From Intestinirhabdus alba (GTDB lineage Bacteria; Pseudomonadota; Gammaproteobacteria; Enterobacterales; Enterobacteriaceae), in assembly GCF_009711095.1 (NCBI RefSeq), contig NZ_WMJZ01000001.1, forward strand, positions 124,001 through 188,000: a stretch of DNA of 64,000 nucleotides, given 5' to 3'. Both the position numbers and the translations under genes were made by a program. Positions within the stretch are counted from its first letter, which is position 1; each line of letters begins with the position of its first letter. The notes beneath the pieces are model-generated. The model ran no database searches, was not told the origin of the DNA, and saw only the letters and a program-made list of their open reading frames with translations. Below are positions 46,112-54,495 of the stretch, one piece after another.

Positions 46112-47173
46112 TCAGCTGGATGCGCTATTCACCGCCGCCGTCAGTTTTTCCTCATGGCGGCGCATCAGGATTACTTTGTTCTGTAGCTTCTGCTGGAACT
46201 GATCCACCACCACCGCGGTGACGATGACCACCCCCTTGATGACCATCTGCCAGAAGTCGCTGACGCCCATCATCACCATGCCGTCGGCGAGGAAGACGAT
46301 GACGAAGGCACCGATAATCGAGCCGGAGACCCGCCCGCGCCCGCCCGCCAGCGCGGTTCCGCCGAGCACGGTGGCACCGATGGCATCCATTTCAAACATA
46401 TTGCCGGTCATCGGATGCGCGGTTTGCAGCTGGGAGGCGATGATCAGCCCGACGAACGCCGAGCAGAGGCCGGAGAAGGCGTAGACGAACACCTTGACCT
46501 TAACGATCGGCACGCCCGCCAGCCGCGCGGCGGATTCATTACCGCCGATGGCGTAGATATAGCGGCCCAGCGGCGTTTTGGTGGTCAGCCAGTAGCCGAG
46601 CAGCAGAAAGCCGACCATCAGCCAGATAGGCAGGTAGATGCCGAGCAGCGTGCCGGAGCCAAGGGTGGCGAAGCTGGTGTTGCCCAGCGCCTCCATGCCG
46701 TTCAGGTTGGGAAAGGTTCCGCCGTTGTTAAACAGGAGCGCCGAGCCTCTGGCAACGTACATCATGCCCAGGGTGCAGATAAAGGGGGCCACGCCGAAGC
46801 GGGTGATCACCGCGCCGTTGACCAGGCCCACCAGAATACCGAACAGGGTGACGCAGAGGATCACCTCAGGCACGTTAAAAAAGAGAATGTCGCCGTTCCA
46901 CAGCGGCAGGCCGTTGGTCAGCAGCGCGCCGGCCACCATACCGCAGATCCCGGCGACGGCACCGACGGAGAGATCGATGCCGCCGGTGAGGATCACCAGC
47001 GTCATGCCGATGGCCAGCAGGCCGGTAATGGCCACGTGCTGGGTCATGATCAGCAGATTCGAGGTGGTCAGGAAGTTGGGTACCATCACGCTGAAGAATG
47101 CGATAACCAGCAGCAGAGCGATAAAGGTTCTGGCCTTCAGCAGGTACATAGAGATCATATATTTCTGGTTCAT
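46112..47173 (-). CDS. ribose-type ABC importer, permease (RbsC-like)
   Basis: 353 residues. A BPD_transp_2 permease with about ten helices. It shows TGGIDLSVGAVAGICGM near the start, the conserved loop GGNESAARLAGVPI, and GATVLGGTALAGGRGRVSGS before the last helices. Works as a homodimer with the ATPase next door. It starts 17 bases after the ATPase stop. Confidence 0.92.
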   Translation of the reverse strand: MNQKYMISMYLLKARTFIALLLVIAFFSVMVPNFLTTSNLLIMTQHVAITGLLAIGMTLVILTGGIDLSVGAVAGICGMVAGALLTNGLPLWNGDILFFNVPEVILCVTLFGILVGLVNGAVITRFGVAPFICTLGMMYVARGSALLFNNGGTFPNLNGMEALGNTSFATLGSGTLLGIYLPIWLMVGFLLLGYWLTTKTPLGRYIYAIGGNESAARLAGVPIVKVKVFVYAFSGLCSAFVGLIIASQLQTAHPMTGNMFEMDAIGATVLGGTALAGGRGRVSGSIIGAFVIVFLADGMVMMGVSDFWQMVIKGVVIVTAVVVDQFQQKLQNKVILMRRHEEKLTAAVNSASS

Positions 47174-47190
47174 GATGGGTTCCAGCCTGG

Positions 47191-48735
47191 TTATTCTTGA
47201 GGTGTCGAAGCCGCGATCAGCTTCTCGCGGGTTACCGCATGGCGCGGCACGTCGGCGGTGATGCGGCCGTCGGCCATGACCAGAATGCGGTCCGCCAGCG
47301 CCATGACTTCATCCAGCTCCGACGAGGAGAACATGACCGCCAGCCCCTGCTGCGCCATTTTGCCGATCAGGTGATAGACATCGGACTTGGCACCGACGTC
47401 GATGCCGCGGGTCGGTTCATCAAGGAAGACCACCTGCGGCCGGGTCATCAGCGCCTTGCCCAGCACCACCTTCTGCTGATTGCCGCCGCTTAGCGAGGTA
47501 ATGGGCAGCGCCGGATCGCTGACCTTAATCGCCAGCTCGTCAACCATCTGCGCCACGCTGGCCTGCTCCTGCTGCGGGTTCAGCCATTTCCAGGCGCGAC
47601 GAAAGCCCTGCAGGCTGAAGTCGGAGAGCGTCATGTTGGACTGGATCGACATCATCTGCACCACCCCCTCGCCCTGGCGATCCTCCGGCACCAGCGCCAG
47701 CCCCTTTTTCAGCCGCGCCTGAAACGGTGCCCGGTCAATGCGCTCGCCGTTCAGGTGAACGCGGCCGCTCTGGCAGGGCATCAGGCCGACCAGCCCCTTG
47801 AACAGCTCGGTGCGTCCAGCACCCAGCAGGCCGTAGATACCGATCACTTCGCCTTTGCTCAGGCTGAAGGTCACCTCATTGAGCCGGTAGCCGCCGCTGG
47901 CGTGCAGGGCGGTCAGCCCCTCGACCGTCAGGATGGCCTCGCCCTTCGGGGCGGGCCGGTAGTCGAAGTGTTTTTTCTTGTCGCCGACCATCTGCTCAAT
48001 GATCCACGGGATGCTGGCGTCCTGAACCGGGCGCTCGCTGATAAAACGGCCGTCGCGGAAGATGGTGATGTAGTCGCCGATCTCCATCAGCTCTTCCAGC
48101 CGATGGGAGATGTAAATAATGGTGACGCCGCGCCGCTTCAGCTGCTCAATCACCTTGAACAGCACCTTTACCTCCGACTGGCTGAGGGCCGAGGTTGGCT
48201 CGTCCATAATCAGCACGCGGGTATCTTTGGAGAGCGCGCGGGCGATCTCCACCAGCTGCTGGTGGCCGATGCCCAGCTCCTCCAGCGGCGTCAGGGGATC
48301 GACGTCCAGCTCCAGCCTCTCCAGCAGCGATTTCGCCAGCGAATATTGATATTTTTCGTTAATTCTGCCCTTCTGGAAAAATTCGTTAGCGATAAAAATA
48401 TTATCCATAACGTTCATATTGGGGAATAAATTCAGCTCCTGAAAAATAATGCTGATCCCCAGCTTTTCCGCCTGATGGGTGGAATTAAGTGTCACCGGTG
48501 CGCCGTCGAGAAGAATTTTTCCGGAGGAGGGCGTTTCCACGCCGGCGAGCATTTTCATCATCGTTGATTTACCGGCACCATTTTCCCCAATAAGAACGTT
48601 AACCTTATTGCGATAAACCCGATAATTAACGTCATCAAGGGCTACCACGCCCGGATAAACACGCGACAGCGCGCGGGTTTCTATAATGACTTGCGATTCT
48701 TCGCCCCGGGGAGTGATATTCTCCTGCTGCTGCAT
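47191..48735 (-). CDS. ribose-type ABC importer, double ATPase (RbsA-like)
   Basis: 514 residues with two ATPase domains. The first has a full Walker A (GENGAGKST). The second has the degenerate LLGAGRTEL P-loop typical of sugar CUT2 ATPases, with signature LSGGNQQKVVLGKAL and Walker B VVFLDEPTRGID. It starts one base after the DUF2291 lipoprotein stop, with GGAG in the end of that gene. Confidence 0.93.
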   Translation of the reverse strand: MQQQENITPRGEESQVIIETRALSRVYPGVVALDDVNYRVYRNKVNVLIGENGAGKSTMMKMLAGVETPSSGKILLDGAPVTLNSTHQAEKLGISIIFQELNLFPNMNVMDNIFIANEFFQKGRINEKYQYSLAKSLLERLELDVDPLTPLEELGIGHQQLVEIARALSKDTRVLIMDEPTSALSQSEVKVLFKVIEQLKRRGVTIIYISHRLEELMEIGDYITIFRDGRFISERPVQDASIPWIIEQMVGDKKKHFDYRPAPKGEAILTVEGLTALHASGGYRLNEVTFSLSKGEVIGIYGLLGAGRTELFKGLVGLMPCQSGRVHLNGERIDRAPFQARLKKGLALVPEDRQGEGVVQMMSIQSNMTLSDFSLQGFRRAWKWLNPQQEQASVAQMVDELAIKVSDPALPITSLSGGNQQKVVLGKALMTRPQVVFLDEPTRGIDVGAKSDVYHLIGKMAQQGLAVMFSSSELDEVMALADRILVMADGRITADVPRHAVTREKLIAASTPQE

Positions 48736-48736
48736 C

Positions 48737-49357
48737 TTATTCTCCTTGCGGGCTTTCGATTCTGGCCGGCGTGATAGTCGGCGCGCTCCGGGGAATATCC
48801 CAGGCGGAAAAGACGCCGTCGATGCGGACTCTGTCTCCGGCCTTCAGCCGGGCCGCCTGAATCATCTTCACCGCCTGCTCGTTAATCGCCCGGCCATATT
48901 CGCCGAACAGCACCTGGTCGTTGAAATCGCCGTAGCTGGCCTCTTTATAGGCGTCGCGCAGCAGGGTGCCGCGCAGCGTCGGTCCGGTCTGGACAATAAT
49001 TTTGTCGCCTCCGCGGTCCTCGACGGTCATTTTGCCGCTGCGCGAGGTGGTGTCGATGCTGTCGATTTTCCCTTCGACGGTGACGTAAAAAATGCAGGGG
49101 TTTTCATCCTGAGAGCGGTAACCCAGCGTCTGACAGGCGCTGTCGAAGTCGTTCGCCGCCTGCAGCGCGGAGAGTAATGCCGCGACCGGACGCGCCTGGC
49201 CCACGATCTGCGGGACGATTTTGCTTTGCCAGGTCCTGTCGATATCGACCATATGAGGATTCGGCGGGGATTTTAAATCAGCCAGCTCCTGCTGGGAGAC
49301 GATGCGGCAGCCGCCCAGGGTCAACACCAACAGCGCCAGCCAGGCTTGTTTTAACAT
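48737..49357 (-). CDS. DUF2291 lipoprotein of a sugar ABC importer
   Basis: 206 residues from the ATG at 49357 (MLKQAWLALL), with GAGGAG before it. Lipobox LGGC at about residue 18. The rest is a beta-rich domain (KIDSIDTTSRSGKMTVE..., LRGTLLRDAYKEA, RVRIDG). DUF2291 proteins occur in CUT2-type operons of alpha-proteobacteria and some enterics, but their role is unknown. It sits between the binding protein and the ATPase, coupled to the latter, so it is probably an extra envelope component of this importer. Confidence 0.85.
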   Translation of the reverse strand: MLKQAWLALLVLTLGGCRIVSQQELADLKSPPNPHMVDIDRTWQSKIVPQIVGQARPVAALLSALQAANDFDSACQTLGYRSQDENPCIFYVTVEGKIDSIDTTSRSGKMTVEDRGGDKIIVQTGPTLRGTLLRDAYKEASYGDFNDQVLFGEYGRAINEQAVKMIQAARLKAGDRVRIDGVFSAWDIPRSAPTITPARIESPQGE

Positions 49358-49400
49358 ACTCTTCTCCTCTGCGCCCCCGGAGAGGCGCAACAGCCCGAGA

Positions 49401-50336
49401 TCAGGATTTGATATTGAAATCCTGGACTTTATTTGCATTATCTTTGGTGATAAGGATGCCGCGGAACATGACGCGCTGTTTCGCCGGCTGAGTGCCGTTC
49501 TGCAGGTAGTTATCGAGATCGGTAACGCCCTGGGCGGCGATGGCCTGCGCCTGCAGCATCACGGTGGCCTGCAGCGCACCGGACTTCACCGCATCGCGTT
49601 CGTCGTTGCTGCCGTCAATGCCGACCACCACCACGTCGTTGCGGTTGGCGGCCTTCAGGGCGGCAATCGCGCCGAGGGCTACCGGCCCGTTGCCGCAGAT
49701 GATCCCTTTCACGTCCGGGTGCGCCTGCAGGATGCTGTCCATGATCCGCTTTCCGTCAATCAGCGTGCCTTTGGCGTCCTGCTTCGCGACGCTGACCATA
49801 TCCGGGAACTGGTCAATCACCTGATGGAAGGATTTGGAGCGGGTTACGCAGTTATTATCGGCGAGGTTACAGGTCAGCTCGGCGTATTTGCCTTTTTCTT
49901 CCATCTTTTCCACAAAGACGTTGGCGACTTCAGAACCGGCCTGGAAGTTATTATGGGTAATCTGCACCAGCGCGACGTTATCAACGGGGATCTCGCGGTT
50001 AATTAATACCACCGGAATACCGGCCTGTTTGGCTTTTTCAATGGCCGCGACGCTGGCCGTTGAATCGGCGTTATCCAGAATAATACCCTGGACTTTCTGG
50101 CCAATGGCGGTATCAATTAATTCATTCTGTTTTTTAACATCCTCGCTATGGGACAGAATCGTCGTTTTATAGCCTAACTCTTTTGCTTTCTCGCTGGCCC
50201 CTTTGGCTTCTGAAGCGTAATAAGGGTTGTCCAGCGAATTAACCATAATCATGATGGTGCCCTTTTCCGCCGCCTGGACGGAAAAGGAGAGCGCGGTGAG
50301 GGTCGCAGCGGTTAACAGCGTTAAACGTAATTTCAT
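49401..50336 (-). CDS. ribose-type ABC importer, periplasmic binding protein
   Basis: 311 residues with a signal peptide cleaved after VQA. A type I periplasmic binding fold (Peripla_BP_4): IMVNSLDNPYYASEAKG, the ligand loop NADSTASV, NREIPVDNVALVQI, NNFQAGSEVA, GNGPVALGAIAAL and GIDGSNDERDAV. Resembles RbsB, but CNLADNNC adds a likely disulfide. Ligand likely a small sugar, ketose or polyol. A 143-base gap to the kinase could carry its own promoter. Confidence 0.92.
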   Translation of the reverse strand: MKLRLTLLTAATLTALSFSVQAAEKGTIMIMVNSLDNPYYASEAKGASEKAKELGYKTTILSHSEDVKKQNELIDTAIGQKVQGIILDNADSTASVAAIEKAKQAGIPVVLINREIPVDNVALVQITHNNFQAGSEVANVFVEKMEEKGKYAELTCNLADNNCVTRSKSFHQVIDQFPDMVSVAKQDAKGTLIDGKRIMDSILQAHPDVKGIICGNGPVALGAIAALKAANRNDVVVVGIDGSNDERDAVKSGALQATVMLQAQAIAAQGVTDLDNYLQNGTQPAKQRVMFRGILITKDNANKVQDFNIKS

Positions 50337-50479
50337 GACAATTTTCTCTCTGTGTTGTTATTGTCGGGTATGGTGAAACAACGTAAAGCCTGAACAGGGG
50401 AGTGCTACATTATTTTATGGGCCGGGGATCTCCTTTTTTCCAGGCGTTGAAGGTTGCTGTGCGTAAATTGCCTGACCCG

Positions 50480-52000
50480 TCAGGCACGCGCGTCCGGTTT
50501 CCATAATGTTCTGTTCACCGCCTCGCGCCACTCCTGCCATCTTTTCTGCAGGTGACGGTGGCGGGCCATATCGGGGCGGAATTCACTGTGCAGGGTCAGG
50601 CAGGCTTTGAGATCCGCCAGCGAGCCAGGGGTCAGCGCTTTACGCGCCAGCAGCCCCGCGCCGATGGCGGACAGCTCCGGCACGTCGCTGCGCATCACCG
50701 GGCAGCCCAGCAGGTCCGCCTGAAACTGCATCAGCCAGTCGTTTCTCGTCGGTCCGCCGTCGACCATCAGCGCCGACAGGTTGAAGTCGTTGTGCTGCTG
50801 CATGGTGACCACCACGTCGGCGATCTGGTAAGCGATAGACTCCAGGGCGGCGCGGATCAGGTGGGCGCGCTTTACCCCGCGGCTTAGTCCGCAAATCGTT
50901 CCGCGGGCGCTGTCGTCCCACCACGGCGCGCCCAGCCCGGTCAGGGCCGGAACAAAGTAAACGCCAAGCGTGGATTCCACGGAGGTGGGGAGGGAGTTCA
51001 GCTCGTGGGCCAGCTCCGCCTCCGACAGTTCGCTGAGGCCGGTGCTGTCCGCCATCCACGCCACCGCGTCGCCGGTGTGGGGAATATTGCCCTCCAGCCC
51101 GTAAACCAGGCGGTCGCCGTCGTGCCAGGCGATGGTGGTGGCCAGCGCGGCGATGTCGCTCCGGGCTGATTTCACCGGGGCCATCACCGACGATCCGGTG
51201 CCGTAGGTGGCCTTTACGCAGCCCAGTTCGCCCAGGGCGTGGCCGAACAGCGCGGCGTGGGAGTCACCGACCATCGCCATCACCGGGATGCCGTCCGGTA
51301 TCGCCGCCAGCCCGCGGGTATGACCAAACGGGCCGCTGGAGGGTTTAATTTCCGGCAGCGCCGCCCGGGGAATATGGAACAGCGCCAGCATATCGTCGTC
51401 CCACTGCCCGCTGTGCAGATTCAGCAGCTGGGTGCGCGCGGCGTTTGAGTAGTCGCAGCAGAAGGCGTCGCCGCCGGTTAAGTTCCACAGCAGCCAGCTG
51501 TCGATGGTGCCGAGGCAAATTTCGCCCCGCGCGGCCTGCTGCGGTCCGTCTTCTACCGACTCCAGCAGCCAGCGCATTTTGGAGGCCGAGAACAGCGGGG
51601 CGATGGGCAGGCCGGTGGTGCGCTTGATCAACTGCTCTTTATTTTCGTGGCGCAGCGCGTCGCAGTACGCGGCGCTGCGGGTGCACTGCCAGGTAATGGC
51701 CGCGCTCAGCGGCCTGCCGCTCTGACGATACCAGCCGATAGCGGTTTCCCGCTGGTTGCTGATGGCCAGCGCCGCCACCTTTTCAGCGCCAACGTGCGCA
51801 ATCGCCTGGGCTATCACCTCAAGAGAGGCGGCAATCAGCGCCTCTCCGGACTGTTCGACCCAGCCTTCGCGCGGCGTCTGTATCGCCAGGGGGCGGGAGA
51901 ATTTCGCCACTACGCCGCCCTTATCGTCGAGAACCACCGCCTTGGCGTTGGTGGTGCCTTCGTCGAGGGCAATAATGAACGCTTTATTCGCTGCACGCAT
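50480..52000 (-). CDS. FGGY-family sugar/polyol kinase, glycerol-kinase-like
   Basis: 506 residues. Very like glycerol kinase in the N-terminal FGGY domain (ALDEGTTNAKA, GWVEQ, SNQRET, ITWQCTR, DSWLLWNLTGG) and in the ATP-binding C-terminal domain. Two substrate-contact positions differ from GlpK: the Tyr in DPYFSGTK is Leu here (APLFSASK) and the Gln in GDQQAAL is Ser (GDSHAAL). This argues for another polyol or ketose, for example a tetritol, tetrulose or branched sugar. First gene of the minus-strand operon; operator and CRP sites lie upstream. AGGAG precedes the ATG. Confidence 0.88.
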   Translation of the reverse strand: MRAANKAFIIALDEGTTNAKAVVLDDKGGVVAKFSRPLAIQTPREGWVEQSGEALIAASLEVIAQAIAHVGAEKVAALAISNQRETAIGWYRQSGRPLSAAITWQCTRSAAYCDALRHENKEQLIKRTTGLPIAPLFSASKMRWLLESVEDGPQQAARGEICLGTIDSWLLWNLTGGDAFCCDYSNAARTQLLNLHSGQWDDDMLALFHIPRAALPEIKPSSGPFGHTRGLAAIPDGIPVMAMVGDSHAALFGHALGELGCVKATYGTGSSVMAPVKSARSDIAALATTIAWHDGDRLVYGLEGNIPHTGDAVAWMADSTGLSELSEAELAHELNSLPTSVESTLGVYFVPALTGLGAPWWDDSARGTICGLSRGVKRAHLIRAALESIAYQIADVVVTMQQHNDFNLSALMVDGGPTRNDWLMQFQADLLGCPVMRSDVPELSAIGAGLLARKALTPGSLADLKACLTLHSEFRPDMARHRHLQKRWQEWREAVNRTLWKPDARA

Positions 52001-52113
52001 AGCCGATCTCCTGAGTCATATTACGTCCTGGCGGCGAAGGGGAAATGCTGCGCCCCCGGCGTCACGCGCGCTCCGGCAAGGTATGGGAGCGATGCGGCCT
52101 TAACACATCCCGC

Positions 52114-52129
52114 CTTTGAATATATATTC
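52114..52129. promoter_or_regulatory. shared palindromic operator upstream of the kinase operon
   Basis: CTTTGAATATATATTC, identical over 16 bases with the sequence at 53473-53488 (opposite strand). Core GAATATATATTC is a perfect palindrome. It lies about 115 bases before the kinase start and is the best candidate for binding by the SorC-type regulator. Confidence 0.6.
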
Positions 52130-52194
52130 GATATTGATTATTTATTTAAACACCTTAGCCACAATCGGCCTGTTGGGCTACCTGAAAAATCATC

Positions 52195-52216
52195 AATTGT
52201 GCAGAAAATCACACTT
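52195..52216. promoter_or_regulatory. CRP-cAMP site upstream of the kinase operon
   Basis: TGTGC-AGAAAA-TCACA (52198-52213), nine of ten conserved positions of TGTGA-N6-TCACA. It lies about 200 bases upstream of the kinase start and fits catabolite control. Confidence 0.65.
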
Positions 52217-52307
52217 GTTGGCAGGGAATGGCGCGGTGCCGATCCTGAAAATAAGCGGCGGTGAATCCTTTCAGTTATTTGATTTTAAAGCTTTTTTATT
52301 AAGGCCT

Positions 52308-53303
52308 TTACGAAAGTGAGATTTTTGCAAAGGCCGCAGGAGGAGAGGGGGGGTACTCGGTGACCAGCAGCCTGGCGGTGGGATAGTCGGTAATCAGCAC
52401 GTCAACATAGCCGCCGTGCAGCGCGCCCCTGATTGCCGCGACCTTATCGGTGCCGCCGGCAAGCGCCACCACGTTCGGACAGCGTTTAACCTTTTCAAGA
52501 GCCATACCGATGACCGGATCTTCATCCTCTTGCAATACCGGCTGGCCCTGCCTGTCATAGTAGTGAAGGCAGATATCCCCCACCGCGCCGCGATCCGCCA
52601 GCACCTGAAGCATATCTTCGTGATAATAGTTGCCCGACGTTTTCAGCAACTGTGAGGGTTCGAGAATGCCAATTCCTACGATCGCAATGTCCACCTCGTC
52701 GAAGCGGGAGATGACGTCGGCGACGTCCTGACTGGCGACCAGCCGCTTTTTCTCTTCCACAGAGCCTTCAATGCTCTGGGAGGGGAGCAGCCAGGCCTCG
52801 CAGTTAAGATGCTGCGCCAGGGTCTGGGTAAGGATGGTCGCCTGCACGTTGCCGTTCGGCCCTACGCCGCCCAGCAGCTGAATTACGCCGCCCGCCTTCA
52901 GGTTCTGGCTGTGCACTTCATCGACCATCGCCCGGATGGTTGAGCTCCAGGAGGAGACGCCCACCAGATCTCTGGGGCGCAGGCGCGTCTCCAGATAGTG
53001 TGCGGCGGCCGAGCCGATGGCGCGCTTAATGCTGTGATCGCTGGCCTGCTCTTCGGTGTCGACCACAATGGCCTGCTTCAGGCCGTAGCGATCCTCAATG
53101 CCCTTTTCAAGATTAAGAAAGATATTTGAGGGCTGTACAACGCTGATTTTGACCACCCCCTCCTTCTGGCAGCGGGTGATGGCGCGGGAGATAAATGACT
53201 GAGAAAGCGAGAGAAGTTGAGCAATATCAGACTGCTTTCGCCCCTCAAGATAGTAAAGCGTTGCGATTTTAACCAACAGCCGTTGTTCATCCTGCTTAGC
53301 CAT
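52308..53303 (-). CDS. SorC/EryD-family sugar-responsive regulator
   Basis: 331 residues from the ATG at 53303; a GTG three codons upstream is possible. N-terminal helix-turn-helix (ATLYYLEGRKQSDIAQLL, SQSFISRAIT), then the SorC effector domain (about 60-325: RDLVGVSSWSSTIRAMV, VIQLLGGVG, VDIAIVGIG, VVALAGGTDKVAAI). The effector is usually a sugar phosphate. It stands between the two operons it probably controls, transcribed toward the kinase. Related regulators include those of sorbose and erythritol use. Confidence 0.9.
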   Translation of the reverse strand: MAKQDEQRLLVKIATLYYLEGRKQSDIAQLLSLSQSFISRAITRCQKEGVVKISVVQPSNIFLNLEKGIEDRYGLKQAIVVDTEEQASDHSIKRAIGSAAAHYLETRLRPRDLVGVSSWSSTIRAMVDEVHSQNLKAGGVIQLLGGVGPNGNVQATILTQTLAQHLNCEAWLLPSQSIEGSVEEKKRLVASQDVADVISRFDEVDIAIVGIGILEPSQLLKTSGNYYHEDMLQVLADRGAVGDICLHYYDRQGQPVLQEDEDPVIGMALEKVKRCPNVVALAGGTDKVAAIRGALHGGYVDVLITDYPTARLLVTEYPPSPPAAFAKISLS

Positions 53304-53472
53304 ATCATTCACCGAAAATCATAACTGTACTGCCATTATCGTTAAGCTCTTCATCATACGCGAAAAAAGGGGAGCGTTAAGTGTGATAAAGCGCAAATTC
53401 TGTTCGATGCTCAGATTCCGCACTGGACAAAAGCGGAAAAGGGATCGCATAATTGAATAAAGAATCGCTAAT

Positions 53473-53488
53473 GAATATATATTCAAAG
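53473..53488. promoter_or_regulatory. shared palindromic operator upstream of the transketolase operon
   Basis: GAATATATATTCAAAG, the reverse complement of the 16-mer at 52114-52129. It extends to the perfect 14-base palindrome TGAATATATATTCA (53472-53485). Lies about 180 bases before the transketolase start and 170 bases from the regulator start. Confidence 0.6.
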
Positions 53489-53622
53489 CGGTTTTGAGTC
53501 AACTGTGCGGGTCCGGCATCACGGTGCCTGCGGCTAAGCGGACAGGATGCGCCTGAGCAGGAGGCAGCCGACAGCGGCTGGCCGTGCGAAGCCCTGGGAT
53601 TTCTGGCTTTTTAATCCCTGAC

Positions 53623-53636
53623 GGAATAAATATTCC
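53623..53636. promoter_or_regulatory. third AT-rich palindrome before the transketolase genes
   Basis: GGAATAAATATTCC, similar in size and layout to the operator pair but not identical (one A/T mismatch in the centre). It lies 28 bases before the start codon, where a bound protein would block transcription or translation. Confidence 0.35.
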
Positions 53637-53664
53637 ATAGTGAAAATAAATTCAGAGGTGATCG

Positions 53665-54495
53665 ATGAATCCCTATAACTACGATATTAAGGCCCTTGAG
53701 CGGAAAGCGCGGGCGGTCCGCCGCCACATTATCAGGCTTAACGCCGACAGCCCGGCGGGCGGCCACACCGGTGCGGATCTGTCGCAGGTGGAGCTGCTTA
53801 CCGCGCTCTATTTTCGCATTCTGAACGTCGCCCCGGATCGCATCGCGGACGACGAGCGGGATATCTATATCCAGTCAAAGGGCCACGCGGTCGGCTGCTA
53901 CTACTGCGTGCTGGCGGAGGCGGGTTTCTTCCCGACCGACTGGCTGGCAACCTATCAACATGCCAATTCGCACCTGCCGGGCCATCCGGTTCGCCAGAAA
54001 ACGCCGGGCATTGAGCTGAATACCGGCGCGCTGGGGCACGGCCTGCCGGTGGCGGTTGGGCTGGCGCTGGCGGCGAAAAAAAGCGGCAGCGCCCGGCGCA
54101 TCTTTTTAATCACCGGCGACGGCGAACTGGCCGAGGGCAGCAACTGGGAAGCGGCGCTGGCCGCCGCGCACTACGGGCTGGACAACATGGTTATTATCAA
54201 TGACAAAAATAATCTCCAGCTGGCCGGGCCGACCCGGGAAATTATGAACACCGATCCGCTGGCCGATAAGTGGCGGGCCTTTGGTATGACGGTGACCGAG
54301 TGCCGGGGCAATGAGATGGCGTCGGTTGTGGCCGCGCTGGAGGGGCTGAAGCAGGAGGGGAAACCGAACGTGATTATCGCCAATACCACCAAAGGTGCCG
54401 GCATCTCCTTTATTCAGGGGCGGCCCGAGTGGCATCACCGGGTGCCGAAAGGCGATGAGATTGAACTGGCACTGGAGGAACTGAAAGATGAGTAA
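53665..54495 (+). CDS. split transketolase, N-terminal (thiamine-diphosphate) subunit
   Basis: 276 residues. The thiamine-diphosphate/Mg motif spans GDGELAEGSNWEAA (151-164) to NDKNN (179-183). Conserved substrate-binding His residues sit in PAGGHTGADLS and GALGHGLP. Separate N and C subunits assemble into one active transketolase. Such split enzymes occur in catabolic clusters, for instance the apulose-4-phosphate transketolase AptAB. It would move a two-carbon unit from the ketose phosphate made by the kinase. The stop overlaps the next gene by 8 bases. Confidence 0.9.
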   Translation: MNPYNYDIKALERKARAVRRHIIRLNADSPAGGHTGADLSQVELLTALYFRILNVAPDRIADDERDIYIQSKGHAVGCYYCVLAEAGFFPTDWLATYQHANSHLPGHPVRQKTPGIELNTGALGHGLPVAVGLALAAKKSGSARRIFLITGDGELAEGSNWEAALAAAHYGLDNMVIINDKNNLQLAGPTREIMNTDPLADKWRAFGMTVTECRGNEMASVVAALEGLKQEGKPNVIIANTTKGAGISFIQGRPEWHHRVPKGDEIELALEELKDE

